From positions 1 through 64,000 of the forward strand of contig CAILWV010000018.1 of the NCBI GenBank assembly GCA_903838055.1: DNA of 64,000 nt, read 5' to 3'. Below the pieces are notes generated by a model, which did no database searches, was not told the origin of the DNA, and saw only the letters and a program-made list of their open reading frames with translations. Positions 36,281 to 44,596 of this stretch are shown here, in pieces. Source of the stretch: an uncultured Bacteroidota bacterium. GTDB lineage: Bacteria; Bacteroidota; Bacteroidia; Flavobacteriales; Flavobacteriaceae. Numbering within the stretch: the first letter of the stretch is position 1; each line of letters begins with the position of its first letter. The position numbers and the translations under genes are program-made.

Positions 36281-37411
36281 TTATGGTATTTGGGTATAGG
36301 TATAAGTACCTCCGCCATTATTGTTTAGAATTAAATCGACTCTGTAGTTTTTAGGTGTTGAAGTCAACCCCGGTATAGAGATGTCTGTCCCATTTGCTTC
36401 TATCGTTCCGTCTGAAAGGTTATCGCCAAAATACTGACCACTAGAATTACCACAAGTTTGAATAAGGAAATGAAAACTCGAACCTATAGTAAGTCCGGTT
36501 AAATTAATAGAGAATTTATTTGTAGCTACATTATAAGTTCCAGAACCACCAGTGCCAATACCATTCGTGTCAATATTTACACCTATGGAAGTTGCAGTGA
36601 ATGAGTAGTCAGATAATAAAGTTGGTGATGCCCAAGAATATACATTTATTAAATAAAATCCATTAGAAGGAACATTTAAAGCACTTCCGTTAAGAACAAC
36701 ATTATTAGTTCCATTAGCACCATATATTGGTGATGAAGAATTATTAGTAGATAAAAGTTTTAATTGAGTTCCTGATGTTAAATATTTGTAAGTGCTAAAA
36801 GTAGAATTACCGCAACCTCCAGATGTAATTGGTTGCATCAATAAAGCTCCAAATGGGTCGAAACTGTTGAAACTTCCATAAAGATAAAAGGAATTAGGAA
36901 TGCTGGTAGTAGCTCCTGAAGTTGGTAACGAAAGTTGACCGCTATCATTTACCGTTAATTGGTATGGAGTACCATTTGGTGATACTAATGTAATTCCTTC
37001 TCCTGCAGAAGTTATCAAACTGTCGGCAGCAATAGCGTATGGTACGCTCAAAAGTTGTGTAGTTCCAACCAATACATAATTAGTTCCACCAGCAACATCC
37101 ATTTCTACTTTTAGAAATTTGGAATTTGTTCCCCAATTGATGGTGCTGAATGTTCCAGTTGTAACTGTTCCTTGTCCAATAACTAAATTAAATAAGCCTT
37201 GTGCATTTGTAGTTTTAGTATGTGTTTCGGTATATAGAACGGTTCCACTTGCTGAAGTGTTTAGAATAGAAAGACGAATTCCAACATTAGAACTAACTAT
37301 AGCATTTCCAGAATTATTCAATGCAATTGCTTGGTAAGAAATTCCTTGTGGAACTTGTGCAAAAGTTAATGTTGTGATTAAAAGTATAAAAAGAGTAATT
37401 ATTTTTTTCAT
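36281..37411 (-). CDS. Secreted protein of unknown function
   Basis: A 376-residue protein with a signal peptide (cut near LTFAQ). The N-terminal 130 residues (VPQGISYQAIALNNSGNAIV onward) match a domain found at the start of many secreted Bacteroidetes proteins. The second half is low in charge, rich in Ser, Thr, Asn and Gly, predicted beta, with Cys in SGGCGNSTF and IQTCGNSSG that may form a disulfide. No sorting domain is seen. It lies 26 nt downstream of the small T9SS-sorted protein and is probably co-transcribed. Function unknown; a cell-surface role is inferred. Confidence 0.75.
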   Translation of the reverse strand: MKKIITLFILLITTLTFAQVPQGISYQAIALNNSGNAIVSSNVGIRLSILNTSASGTVLYTETHTKTTNAQGLFNLVIGQGTVTTGTFSTINWGTNSKFLKVEMDVAGGTNYVLVGTTQLLSVPYAIAADSLITSAGEGITLVSPNGTPYQLTVNDSGQLSLPTSGATTSIPNSFYLYGSFNSFDPFGALLMQPITSGGCGNSTFSTYKYLTSGTQLKLLSTNNSSSPIYGANGTNNVVLNGSALNVPSNGFYLINVYSWASPTLLSDYSFTATSIGVNIDTNGIGTGGSGTYNVATNKFSINLTGLTIGSSFHFLIQTCGNSSGQYFGDNLSDGTIEANGTDISIPGLTSTPKNYRVDLILNNNGGGTYTYTQIP

Positions 37412-37437
37412 AATTTTTTTTGTTTTTTAAATTGTTT

Positions 37438-37896
37438 TTAGTTTAAATGTTTGATGATTTTGAATGACTTAAAATTTTTATTTGTAAATTGAATCAAATA
37501 AATACCGCTGGATAATTCGTTTAAATCTAGAGAATTATCATTAGCTATTTTACTTTCTGAAATCAATTGTCCGAAATTGTTGTATATGGATACATTTTCG
37601 TTCAAAATTTTTTCGGAAGTTTTAAAATAGATTTTCGAAGCCGTTGGATTTGGATAAACCACAATACTTTCTGAAAGTTCGAATTGAGCAACTTCCAATT
37701 GTTGTTGATTTATTTGTGCTAAAATTCCAATCAGCCCAGAATTAGATTGGTTTTGATTAGGAATAATTATAATTTCTCCAATAGAAACTGATGTTTGTGG
37801 AGTAATTAAACTTCCAGAGTTTACAGTTTTTATGACCGTTTGCGAATAGCAAATTCCAGAAATACAGAGGATTAATGACAGTAAATATTTTTCCAT
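37438..37896 (-). CDS. Small T9SS type A sorting-domain protein
   Basis: A 152-residue protein: signal peptide (cut near GICYSQ), about 55 residues of low-complexity linker rich in Gln and Ile, then a T9SS type A C-terminal domain (VVYPNPTASKIYFKTSE through GIYLIQFTNKNFKSFKIIKH). The sorting domain is thus more than half of the mature protein. It precedes the secreted protein at 36281-37411 by 26 nt. Likely exported to and anchored at the cell surface through the type IX pathway; its task is unknown. Confidence 0.82.
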   Translation of the reverse strand: MEKYLLSLILCISGICYSQTVIKTVNSGSLITPQTSVSIGEIIIIPNQNQSNSGLIGILAQINQQQLEVAQFELSESIVVYPNPTASKIYFKTSEKILNENVSIYNNFGQLISESKIANDNSLDLNELSSGIYLIQFTNKNFKSFKIIKHLN

Positions 37897-38003
37897 TATT
37901 TTTTTTAAACAAATATATAGATTCTTAATAGAAGATTAAAACTTTAATTTAGAAAAATGAAAAACTTAAACCAGATGGCGCGGATATATTCCTACAACGA
38001 TAG

Positions 38004-38022
38004 TGCGGAATTGCATTCCGTA
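38004..38022. repeat. REP-like hairpin 1
   Basis: CGGAAT (38006-38011) and ATTCCG (38015-38020) form a stem around TGC, extended by T-A and a G-T pair. A GC-richer island inside AT-rich intergenic DNA. The surrounding gap 37897-38202 holds no supported gene. Confidence 0.5.
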
Positions 38023-38041
38023 CCAACAAAGCAAATAAAAC

Positions 38042-38070
38042 AAACTACAACCCTAAAAAAGTTGTAGTTT
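38042..38070. terminator. Terminator-like hairpin
   Basis: AAACTACAAC (38042-38051) pairs perfectly with GTTGTAGTTT (38061-38070). It is followed on the plus strand by three further Ts; on the minus strand it could serve the gene at 38203-38610. Confidence 0.6.
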
Positions 38071-38148
38071 TTTGTGTAGTGCAAGAAGCTATAGTAATAA
38101 AAAACAGGTTATTAGAAACATATATTAATTAATTGATTATGTTTATAG

Positions 38149-38169
38149 GTACGAGTTAGAAACTCGCAC
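38149..38169. repeat. REP-like hairpin 2
   Basis: CGAGTT (38152-38157) and AACTCG (38161-38166) form a stem around AGA, and GT/AC pairs extend it past one mismatch. It lies 145 bp from hairpin 1 in the same gap. Confidence 0.5.
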
Positions 38170-38202
38170 AAGCTGGGGTGCAGCAACTACTAATATAAAT
38201 AA

Positions 38203-38610
38203 CTACCGAACTATAACGCCTTCAACAAACAATATTGGAACTTCTTCAGTAGCATTTTCGTTGAGAGTATTTTTTTTGAAAATGAATTTTTTATCGTATA
38301 AAGTATTTCCTATAAAAAAGGTTACCATAAACTCATTGTTAAGTACTAGTACACTCTTCTCTATCATTTCTATTTTTACAACTGAAACAGAAGGAACTTG
38401 AACAAATGCATGTCGCAAAAGCGATGTTTTTTTCATTTCTCCATCAATAGTTCCAAAAGCTTTGGACACAACCATTACGCCTTCTAAATCAAAGTCGGAG
38501 TCGTTAACAAGATAAACGTTCCAAACTTTTTCCATAAAGTCGTCACTCCATTCGGGAATGGCTGCTAGGAATACATTTTCTACTTCTGGAATGGTGATGT
38601 CTGCTTTCAT
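38203..38610 (-). CDS. Conserved flavobacterial hypothetical protein
   Basis: A 135-residue soluble protein without signal peptide or membrane segment, predicted largely beta (VWNVYLVNDSDFDLEGVMVV, FMVTFFIGNTLYDKKFIF). I recall similar proteins near pheS in Flavobacterium, sometimes mislabelled as a phenylalanyl-tRNA synthetase subunit; it contains no synthetase motif. The start codon directly abuts a CATTGCGAGG-family repeat (38613-38652) that occupies the leader. Function unknown. Confidence 0.75.
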   Translation of the reverse strand: MKADITIPEVENVFLAAIPEWSDDFMEKVWNVYLVNDSDFDLEGVMVVSKAFGTIDGEMKKTSLLRHAFVQVPSVSVVKIEMIEKSVLVLNNEFMVTFFIGNTLYDKKFIFKKNTLNENATEEVPILFVEGVIVR

Positions 38611-38612
38611 AT

Positions 38613-38652
38613 CTTTGCGAGGAACGAAGCAATCTCGTCCTTGTTTATTTAA
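38613..38652. repeat. Dispersed repeat, CATTGCGAGG family, copy 2
   Basis: TTTGCGAGGAACGAAGCAAT and the following 18 nt match 18434-18474. Its end lies 2 nt before the start codon of the preceding minus-strand gene, the same orientation and position as the copy before gmk. Confidence 0.7.
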
Positions 38653-38735
38653 TTTAGTTATTTCTTACCTCAGCCGTGGTTTATTAAGATTATGTTTCTT
38701 GAAACTATTATTTTCACTCAATAACCATTGCCAAA

Positions 38736-38840
38736 TAGCCCTGATTGAAGTGGAAATCTTGGCATTGCGATAAACGAAAGTGGTATTGGATTTCTTCTTT
38801 CCTCGCAATGCCAAATTGAAACGGAAAGCAGGAATTGCCT
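38736..38840. repeat. Dispersed structured intergenic element, copy 2
   Basis: The plus strand opens TAGCCCTGATTGAAGTGGAA and closes AATTGAAACGGAAAGCAGGA. Between them, TTGGCATTGCGA (38759-38770) and TCGCAATGCCAA (38803-38814) form a perfect 12-bp stem. It lies 86 nt beyond the pheS stop. The rest of 38611-38926 has no supported gene. Confidence 0.65.
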
Positions 38841-38926
38841 TTACTAAAATGCCCGAAACTTTCGCTTCTAAAAATTTTTACTTTAAATTAATAACTAACA
38901 AGTTAAAAAAACCTGTTAGAATGGTG

Positions 38927-39946
38927 CTATATATTGGCTTTGAATTGCTCTAAGAAACGGATATCGTTTTCATAGAACATTCGGATGTCTCCAATTTGGT
39001 ATAATAACATTGCGATACGCTCAATTCCCATTCCGAATGCAAAACCATTGAATTCATCTGGATTGATGCCGCAGTTTTTCAGAACATTTGGATCTACCAT
39101 ACCACAACCGCCTATTTCTAACCAGCCGGTACCTTTGGTGATGCGGTAATCGGTTTCGGTTTTTAATCCCCAGTAAATATCAATTTCGGCACTTGGCTCG
39201 GTAAAAGGGAAATAACTTGGGCGTAAACGAATTTTAGATTTTCCGAACATTTCTTTAGTGAAATACAAAAGTGTTTGTTTTAAATCGGCAAAAGAAACGT
39301 CTTTATCAATATACAAACCTTCCACTTGGTGGAAAATACAGTGTGACCTAGAGGAAACCGCTTCGTTACGGAAAACTCTTCCTGGAGAAATGGTTCGAAT
39401 AGGTGGTTTATTATTTTCCATATAACGCACTTGTACGGACGATGTGTGGGTGCGTAACAAAACGTCAGGATTAGTTTGGATGAAAAAAGTATCCTGCATG
39501 TCACGTGCCGGATGGTATTCTGGCAGGTTTAATGCGGTGAAATTATGCCAATCGTCTTCAATTTCTGGGCCTTCAGACACGTTGAATCCGATGGTAGAAA
39601 ATATATCGATGATTTGATTTTTTACTATAGAAATAGGGTGGCGTGAGCCTATTGAAATTGGTTCGCTTGGGCGAGTTAAATCGCCATAGAACCCTTTTAT
39701 TTCTTCTTTGCTTTCTAGTTCTTCCTGAATAGATTTTACTTTTTCTTCAGCAACAGCTTTTAAAGTATTGATTACTTGCCCAAAATCTTTTTTCTGGTCG
39801 TTAGGAATATTTTTGAACTCCGTGAAAAGTTCTTTTAATAAGCCTTTACTTCCTAAATATTTGATGCGGAATTGTTCTAAAGATTCTTTGTTTTTGTCAT
39901 TGAATGCTTTAGCCTCTTCTATATGTTGTTTAATCTTGTCTATCAT
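38927..39946 (-). CDS. pheS: Phenylalanine-tRNA ligase alpha subunit
   Basis: Catalytic subunit of the PheST synthetase. An N-terminal coiled coil (about residues 1-90) is followed by the class II core: [19 protein letters not shown] (motif 1 region), [20 protein letters not shown] (motif 2) and [18 protein letters not shown] (motif 3). 339 residues is the normal length. pheT is not in this window, as is usual in Bacteroidetes where the genes are separate. The unknown gene at 40033-40389 lies 86 nt upstream on the same strand. Confidence 0.97.
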   Translation of the reverse strand: MIDKIKQHIEEAKAFNDKNKESLEQFRIKYLGSKGLLKELFTEFKNIPNDQKKDFGQVINTLKAVAEEKVKSIQEELESKEEIKGFYGDLTRPSEPISIGSRHPISIVKNQIIDIFSTIGFNVSEGPEIEDDWHNFTALNLPEYHPARDMQDTFFIQTNPDVLLRTHTSSVQVRYMENNKPPIRTISPGRVFRNEAVSSRSHCIFHQVEGLYIDKDVSFADLKQTLLYFTKEMFGKSKIRLRPSYFPFTEPSAEIDIYWGLKTETDYRITKGTGWLEIGGCGMVDPNVLKNCGINPDEFNGFAFGMGIERIAMLLYQIGDIRMFYENDIRFLEQFKANI

Positions 39947-40032
39947 CGGGATTTCTTTGAAGATGCAAATTTAAGTAAAAGTTGGAAGTTTTTAGAAGAA
40001 AACTTAAATCAAAAATAGTTGTTCTTAAATCG

Positions 40033-40389
40033 TTAATCAATAAGTTCTTTTTCGATAAAATAATTCACAATTGCTTCTTTCATTAAAACCGATTGTTCTC
40101 CAGCTTTTAAAGGCGGAAGTTCTTCTTTTATGGTATAATGTGGCCAGCCTTCTTTATCTACATAATCAAATTCGTAATATCCATAGGGCTCAAGCAATCG
40201 ACAAATTGCGATGTGCATAAGGTTTACTTTTTCGTCTTTTTTAAATAATTGCTGGAATCTGCCAAATTCTTGCACTCCGATAAGGTAAATTATTGCATCC
40301 AAATCTAAATCTTCGCCTTGTGAAAATTGATTTGAAAGTATAGCCACGACATTTTCCCAGCGTTCTTTTAATTGTATATCTCTTGACAT
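40033..40389 (-). CDS. Conserved flavobacterial hypothetical protein
   Basis: A 118-residue soluble, acidic and mostly helical protein (SRDIQLKERWENVVAILSNQ at the start, EAIVNYFIEKELID at the end) with the central segment LLEPYGYYEFDYVDKEGWPH. I recognise the type as conserved in Flavobacteriaceae but know no function. Located just upstream of pheS and divergent from cvpA. Confidence 0.75.
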   Translation of the reverse strand: MSRDIQLKERWENVVAILSNQFSQGEDLDLDAIIYLIGVQEFGRFQQLFKKDEKVNLMHIAICRLLEPYGYYEFDYVDKEGWPHYTIKEELPPLKAGEQSVLMKEAIVNYFIEKELID

Positions 40390-40481
40390 TTTTGTTTTTT
40401 AGGGTACGAAAAAAGAGCCTGATCTTTTTGCTAATATTTTCTATTTGATTGCAAATATATTACATTTAGAGTCTTTAATCT

Positions 40482-40517
40482 TTGTAAGATAATCTATATT
40501 CTTTTCTATTATCTTTG
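40482..40517 (+). promoter_or_regulatory. Probable promoter of the CvpA-like gene
   Basis: TATCTTTG (40510-40517) is an exact -7 element 21 nt before the ATG. A TTG at 40482-40484 lies 25 nt upstream of it, slightly longer than the usual spacer. Confidence 0.5.
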
Positions 40518-40538
40518 CATTTCATTTTTAGTTAATTT

Positions 40539-41018
40539 ATGGGCTTTATAGATATTGTTTTAGGTGCTTTATTAGTTTTTGGATTGATTCGTGGATTGCG
40601 CAACGGACTTATTGTAGAATTTGCTTCTTTAATTTCGTTTTTCGTAGGAGTTTATTTAGCTGTTAAATTTTCCTCTATTTTGGGAGATAGCAAAACTGCG
40701 AAAGTAACTGCATTTATAATAATATTAATAGCCGTTATTATTGGAATTCACTTACTGGCAAAAACTGTTTCTAAAATTGCTAGCGCAATGTTGCTAGGTG
40801 GTTTGAACAAAATAGGCGGTGCTGTTTTTGGAACTTTGAGAACCGCTTTGTTCTTAGGTGTGATTTTGAGTTTATTCCAAAAAGTAAACATCAACAACAC
40901 CTTGGTTTCAAAGGAAACCCAATCAAAATCTTGGTTTTTTAATCCAATTTTAAAAACCTCGGAGTTTATGTTACCCGTTTTATCAAATTGGTTTACCGAT
41001 TTAAAGAAGAAAGTTTAG
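40539..41018 (+). CDS. CvpA family membrane protein
   Basis: A 159-residue inner-membrane protein with four hydrophobic segments (residues about 3-20, 25-45, 55-75, 85-110). The opening MGFIDIVLGALLVFGLIRGL is characteristic of the CvpA/colicin V production family. Family members are linked to envelope stability and colicin V production in E. coli; the exact role is unknown. A promoter lies at 40482-40517. It converges on the Bat operon. Confidence 0.88.
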   Translation: MGFIDIVLGALLVFGLIRGLRNGLIVEFASLISFFVGVYLAVKFSSILGDSKTAKVTAFIIILIAVIIGIHLLAKTVSKIASAMLLGGLNKIGGAVFGTLRTALFLGVILSLFQKVNINNTLVSKETQSKSWFFNPILKTSEFMLPVLSNWFTDLKKKV

Positions 41019-41023
41019 TTTTT

Positions 41024-41119
41024 CAGTGCTCAGTGCTCAGTGATTGTCTTTATGGGAAATAAAAATGAGATTCCTACGGAATGACAAACTACTTTCTGAA
41101 AACCGCGAATTGAACACTG
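41024..41119. repeat. CAGTGCTCA-bounded repeat with nested ATTCC hairpin
   Basis: CAGTGCTCAGTGCTCAGTGA (41024-41043) is matched by TGAACACTG (41111-41119), pairing with its first nine bases at 8 of 9. Inside, 41067-41090 is a member of the GAGATTCC..GGAATGACAAAC repeat with an ATTCC/GGAAT stem (41070-41082). It fills the gap between convergent cvpA and batE. Confidence 0.55.
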
Positions 41120-41133
41120 CCTTTTGAACAATC

Positions 41134-41874
41134 TTACAACTCCTTTATAGCGTCTTCATTTATCCAACCGGTACTTTCATCGGTTAGTTGTATTTTTTTC
41201 CAGTTTGCAATACTTTCTAAAACATATACTTTAGTACCTTCGTGAAGTAAAATAGTTTCTGGTCCGTTTGCCTTAGGTTCACCTTTAATCGAAGCAGTTT
41301 CTGCAAAAATGATTGCTGGTTTTTCAGAAGCAATTCTATTTTTTTCATAAATTCCAGAGGAAACGCTTAGTACAATTCCGAGGAAAATAAAGAACATTCC
41401 AGAGAAAAATATCCTTTTTTTAAATGCTGTTCCCGAAAGGTAATATCCAGCAAAAAATACTAATAACAAAAATGCAAAAACTACTGTTATCCATGCCCAG
41501 GTATCATAATGATAACTAGAGGTAAAGTCTTCAATTAGTTTACTAAATCCAACTTTAGGAACCACTTTTATATCGTCAATAGTCATTTTACGAGCAAAAT
41601 CGAGATTGGTTTTTATTTCATCATCATTCGGATTTAGTTGCAATGCCTTTTCATAATTATAAACCGCTGGAGCAACTTTATGCAATTTATAATAGCAGTT
41701 TCCGATGTTGAAATATAAATCGGCAGAATGTTCTCCAGAAGCAAGAATACTTTCGTAACTGTTTATGGCTTCGGTATAGTTTTCTTTTTGATATAATTGA
41801 TTTCCTTTTTCAAAAGCAGTTTGTGCTGATGACAATTGGAAGATTAATATTAAAATTAAAATAAATTTTTTCAT
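41134..41874 (-). CDS. batE: BatE: TPR and SH3-like membrane protein
   Basis: Last gene of the Bat operon. Signal peptide (cut near QLSSAQ), two or three TPR repeats (GNQLYQKENYTEAINSYESI, then SADLYFNIGNCYYKLHKVAP), two membrane segments around residues 125-170, and a C-terminal bacterial SH3 domain ending GWINEDAI. Probably an assembly or scaffold subunit of the Bat complex in the inner membrane and periplasm. 51 nt downstream of batD. Confidence 0.9.
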   Translation of the reverse strand: MKKFILILILIFQLSSAQTAFEKGNQLYQKENYTEAINSYESILASGEHSADLYFNIGNCYYKLHKVAPAVYNYEKALQLNPNDDEIKTNLDFARKMTIDDIKVVPKVGFSKLIEDFTSSYHYDTWAWITVVFAFLLLVFFAGYYLSGTAFKKRIFFSGMFFIFLGIVLSVSSGIYEKNRIASEKPAIIFAETASIKGEPKANGPETILLHEGTKVYVLESIANWKKIQLTDESTGWINEDAIKEL

Positions 41875-41925
41875 TTTTTTAAACCGTTAAGAAATTTAGA
41901 TTCATTACGTTTTTGTAATTTTTAG

Positions 41926-43689
41926 TTAGGCTAATTGCTTTTCTAAACTGGATATTATTTCGACTGCCTTATCATAATCTTGTTGAATTGCAACACTAGT
42001 TGAAGGAGCATATCGCGCTAATTCGCAACTTTCAGTAAGAATTATAAATTCTTTTACCGTAGCAGCATCGGCATTTCGCATAAGCAAAATCTCAGAGATT
42101 TTATCTTTACTCATTTCCGAAGTTTCAATGCTCAATTTGGCTTTCAGAAAATTGTGCATAGCTTTTTCAAGTGCAATATAAAATGGCTCTTTGTGTTGGA
42201 TTTGTTTTTGGGCTTCTGAAAGATATTTCTTAGCCAAAGCATTTGTTTTTCGTTTTTTATTTCCAATCACATCGGCATCTTCAGTTTCTTTTCTTTTTCT
42301 AAAAATAATTAATGCAGGAATTCCTAAAAAAGGCAAAATCATTAAAGAATAAAACAATCCAGAACCTAAAAAATCATCAGATTTTATTGGTTGTAAAGTA
42401 GTTTTTTGTTTGACATAAGCAAATGCTTTGTTAACAGTTACAGCCACTTTGGAAGCCCCTAAAGGAGTTGTAGAACCGGAATTAGCAATTCCGGGACCAT
42501 CAATAACATTCAACATTATTTCGGGAGAAGTAATGGTTTTATAACTTCCAGTACCTAAATCGAAATAGGTGAAATGCAATGGTTTTATTGGAAAATTTCC
42601 TTTCGATTGAGGGATTATAGTATATTTATCGGCAATGCTTCCGGTCATTCCTGAAAGTGGTGTGGTTACCTTTTCACTATGTTGTGGATCGTACATCTCT
42701 AAATTAGAAGGAACTACGGGTTTTGGCAAACTAAATAATTTTAAATTCCCAGTTCCAGTAACAGAAACATCTAAATCTAGAGATTCCCCAAATTTTAATC
42801 CGGTTCTTGAAGGCGTAACTTTGAAATTAAATCTCCCTACAGCTCCCGAAAAATCAATAGGTTTGCCAGTTTCGGGTAGTGCTTTTACATTAATTACATT
42901 ACTTCCTGCCGAAACGCGTTTACTATCTTCAACCAATTGAACTTGACCAAAAAAGTTAGGTCTACCTCTTGGAACTTGGCAATCAATATCTAAAGTAAGT
43001 GGTTCTATTTCTAGTTTCCCTGATTTTTGGGGATAAAGAACTGTTTTTCGCAATACAACATAGCGGTAACGTTGGCCTTTAAACATACCTTCTTCGGCAA
43101 CTAATTGTTTAATGTCTATATTCTGACTCCAAAAATCATTGTATTTTGGCTTGTTTAATTCGCGCCAATTAGTAATTCCGATGTTATAACTAAAATACAA
43201 TTTATAAACTACAGTAATAGGTTCGTTTACATAAGGATTTGTTTTAGAGATATCGGCAACTAAATACAAATTATCATCTGTCCTTACTGCCGCTGGCTCG
43301 TTAGGGTCATTAGGTTGTTGCACTGCATTTGTAACGTTGATTTTAATAGGTAAAGTCTTATATATTTGCCCATTAATTTCAATTGATGCCTGACGGATAA
43401 GTAGATTTCCTTTTTGCAAAGGCAATAAAATATAGGTGTATGATTTTTGAAAAGAGCTTCTACCATTAATCCACGATTGGCTGATGGATTGACTTGGCCC
43501 ACCCACTACTCTAAAACCACAGGCTTCAAAATTAGGAGGCACAAAGTTATCGCCATCTTCATTCATAGAAAAATCGATGCGTACTCTTTCATTTAATCCC
43601 AAGGTGTTTTTACTCACATTAGCTTCAAATTTCACTTGAGCTAACAGGGCGTTGGTGGCTATTAAAAATAAGATTAAATATCGTTTCAT
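41926..43689 (-). CDS. batD: BatD: BatD-family periplasmic/membrane protein
   Basis: A 587-residue protein with a signal peptide (cut near NALLAQ), a large beta-rich ectodomain of Ig-like repeats, one membrane helix near residue 448-465 (SGLFYSLMILPFLGIPALII) and a helical cytoplasmic tail. This is the classical BatD layout; in Bacteroides fragilis the Bat genes contribute to aerotolerance. It starts 32 nt after batC. Confidence 0.92.
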   Translation of the reverse strand: MKRYLILFLIATNALLAQVKFEANVSKNTLGLNERVRIDFSMNEDGDNFVPPNFEACGFRVVGGPSQSISQSWINGRSSFQKSYTYILLPLQKGNLLIRQASIEINGQIYKTLPIKINVTNAVQQPNDPNEPAAVRTDDNLYLVADISKTNPYVNEPITVVYKLYFSYNIGITNWRELNKPKYNDFWSQNIDIKQLVAEEGMFKGQRYRYVVLRKTVLYPQKSGKLEIEPLTLDIDCQVPRGRPNFFGQVQLVEDSKRVSAGSNVINVKALPETGKPIDFSGAVGRFNFKVTPSRTGLKFGESLDLDVSVTGTGNLKLFSLPKPVVPSNLEMYDPQHSEKVTTPLSGMTGSIADKYTIIPQSKGNFPIKPLHFTYFDLGTGSYKTITSPEIMLNVIDGPGIANSGSTTPLGASKVAVTVNKAFAYVKQKTTLQPIKSDDFLGSGLFYSLMILPFLGIPALIIFRKRKETEDADVIGNKKRKTNALAKKYLSEAQKQIQHKEPFYIALEKAMHNFLKAKLSIETSEMSKDKISEILLMRNADAATVKEFIILTESCELARYAPSTSVAIQQDYDKAVEIISSLEKQLA

Positions 43690-43721
43690 TTTTGTATTTC
43701 GTAATTTTTATTCCTTGTTAA

Positions 43722-44495
43722 TTACCAATCTTTCTCGGGTTTTTTCGGATTGGCTTGTACTTTTTGAGCATTGACTTTTTCTTGAACTTTTTTCTCTTCA
43801 TTGTTAACAGCATCTAAAAGATTGTCGATTCGTTGTTTCGATGCACCGCTTGGTTTAGGTTGTGGTTTTTCTCCTTCGCCTTTATCTTGTTTATCTTTTT
43901 TGTCGTTGCCGTCTTTTTTATCCTTGTCTTTTTTGTCGCCCTTATCTTTCTTGTCGTCTTTCTTATCTTTGTTTGGATCTTTTTTATCGTCTTTCTTATC
44001 CTTGTTTTTGTTATCCTTGTCTTTGTTCTTATCTTTATTTTTGTCTTTATTTTTGTCTTTCGGCGGCGGATTATCCTTCAGCATTTTTTTGGCTAATGCG
44101 TAATTGTAACGTGATTCCTCATCGGAAGGATCGTTTCGCAATGCATTTTTATATGCTTCAACAGCATTTGAATAATCTTTTTCTTTCATCATGCAATTTC
44201 CAATATTGTGGTATGCCTGATGTTTTTCAGATTTCGTTTTTGCGTCTTTTATTGCTTTTTCAAATTGGTATTTAGCCTCGGCTGCTTGGTTTTGTTTGTA
44301 AATAGTGGTTCCTAAATTATAAGAAGAAATAGATTTCTTTTTGAACTTTGCTTGCGATAAACGGTAATCTGCCTCTGCATCGACGTAGTTTTTATCCGCA
44401 AATTTTTCATTACCATTAGGCAAAAATTTATCCTTCTCTTGGGATTTAACCACAAAAGAAATTAGAATTAAACAAAATGCTATATATTTTTTCAT
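43722..44495 (-). CDS. batC: BatC: TPR protein with Lys/Asp repeat
   Basis: A 257-residue protein with a signal peptide (residues 1-18), TPR repeats (about 25-135; QAYHNIGNCMMKEKDYSNAV is the clearest), then a strikingly charged segment (residues 146-210) made almost only of K, D, N, G and E in KDKNKDK-type repeats, then a short helical tail. The charged segment probably forms an extended, disordered arm. Between batB and batC lies a GC-rich hairpin (44563-44583), and the 101-nt gap is the longest in the operon. Confidence 0.88.
   Translation of the reverse strand: MKKYIAFCLILISFVVKSQEKDKFLPNGNEKFADKNYVDAEADYRLSQAKFKKKSISSYNLGTTIYKQNQAAEAKYQFEKAIKDAKTKSEKHQAYHNIGNCMMKEKDYSNAVEAYKNALRNDPSDEESRYNYALAKKMLKDNPPPKDKNKDKNKDKNKDKDNKNKDKKDDKKDPNKDKKDDKKDKGDKKDKDKKDGNDKKDKQDKGEGEKPQPKPSGASKQRIDNLLDAVNNEEKKVQEKVNAQKVQANPKKPEKDW
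43866..44060 (-). repeat. Low-complexity KD/KDN-coding repeat in batC
   Basis: Imperfect 6-9 bp repeats of AAAGAC/AAAAAT-type codons encode residues 146-210 of BatC. Such tracts vary in length between strains by slippage; in-frame changes would be tolerated. Confidence 0.75.
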
Positions 44496-44562
44496 ATAAT
44501 TTAAACCTGTAAGTTGGGAATTTAAAATAGTTTATATTAAACTTCCAAAACCTCACCCCCGG

Positions 44563-44583
44563 CCCCTCTCCAAAGGAGAGGGG
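44563..44583. repeat. GC-rich hairpin CCCCTCTCC/GGAGAGGGG
   Basis: A perfect 9-bp stem with an AAA loop, preceded by CCTCACCCCCGG. Much more GC-rich than its surroundings. It belongs to a dispersed repeat type seen in many unrelated bacteria and lies between batB and batC. Confidence 0.75.
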
Positions 44584-44596
44584 TGCCGAACTGTGA

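Noticed and set aside
43801..44275. Three overlapping plus-strand ORFs rich in Leu, Ser and Phe opposite batC
   Set aside because: They are open only because the Lys/Asp repeat of BatC has no stop codons on the other strand; they lack promoter, start context and family similarity.
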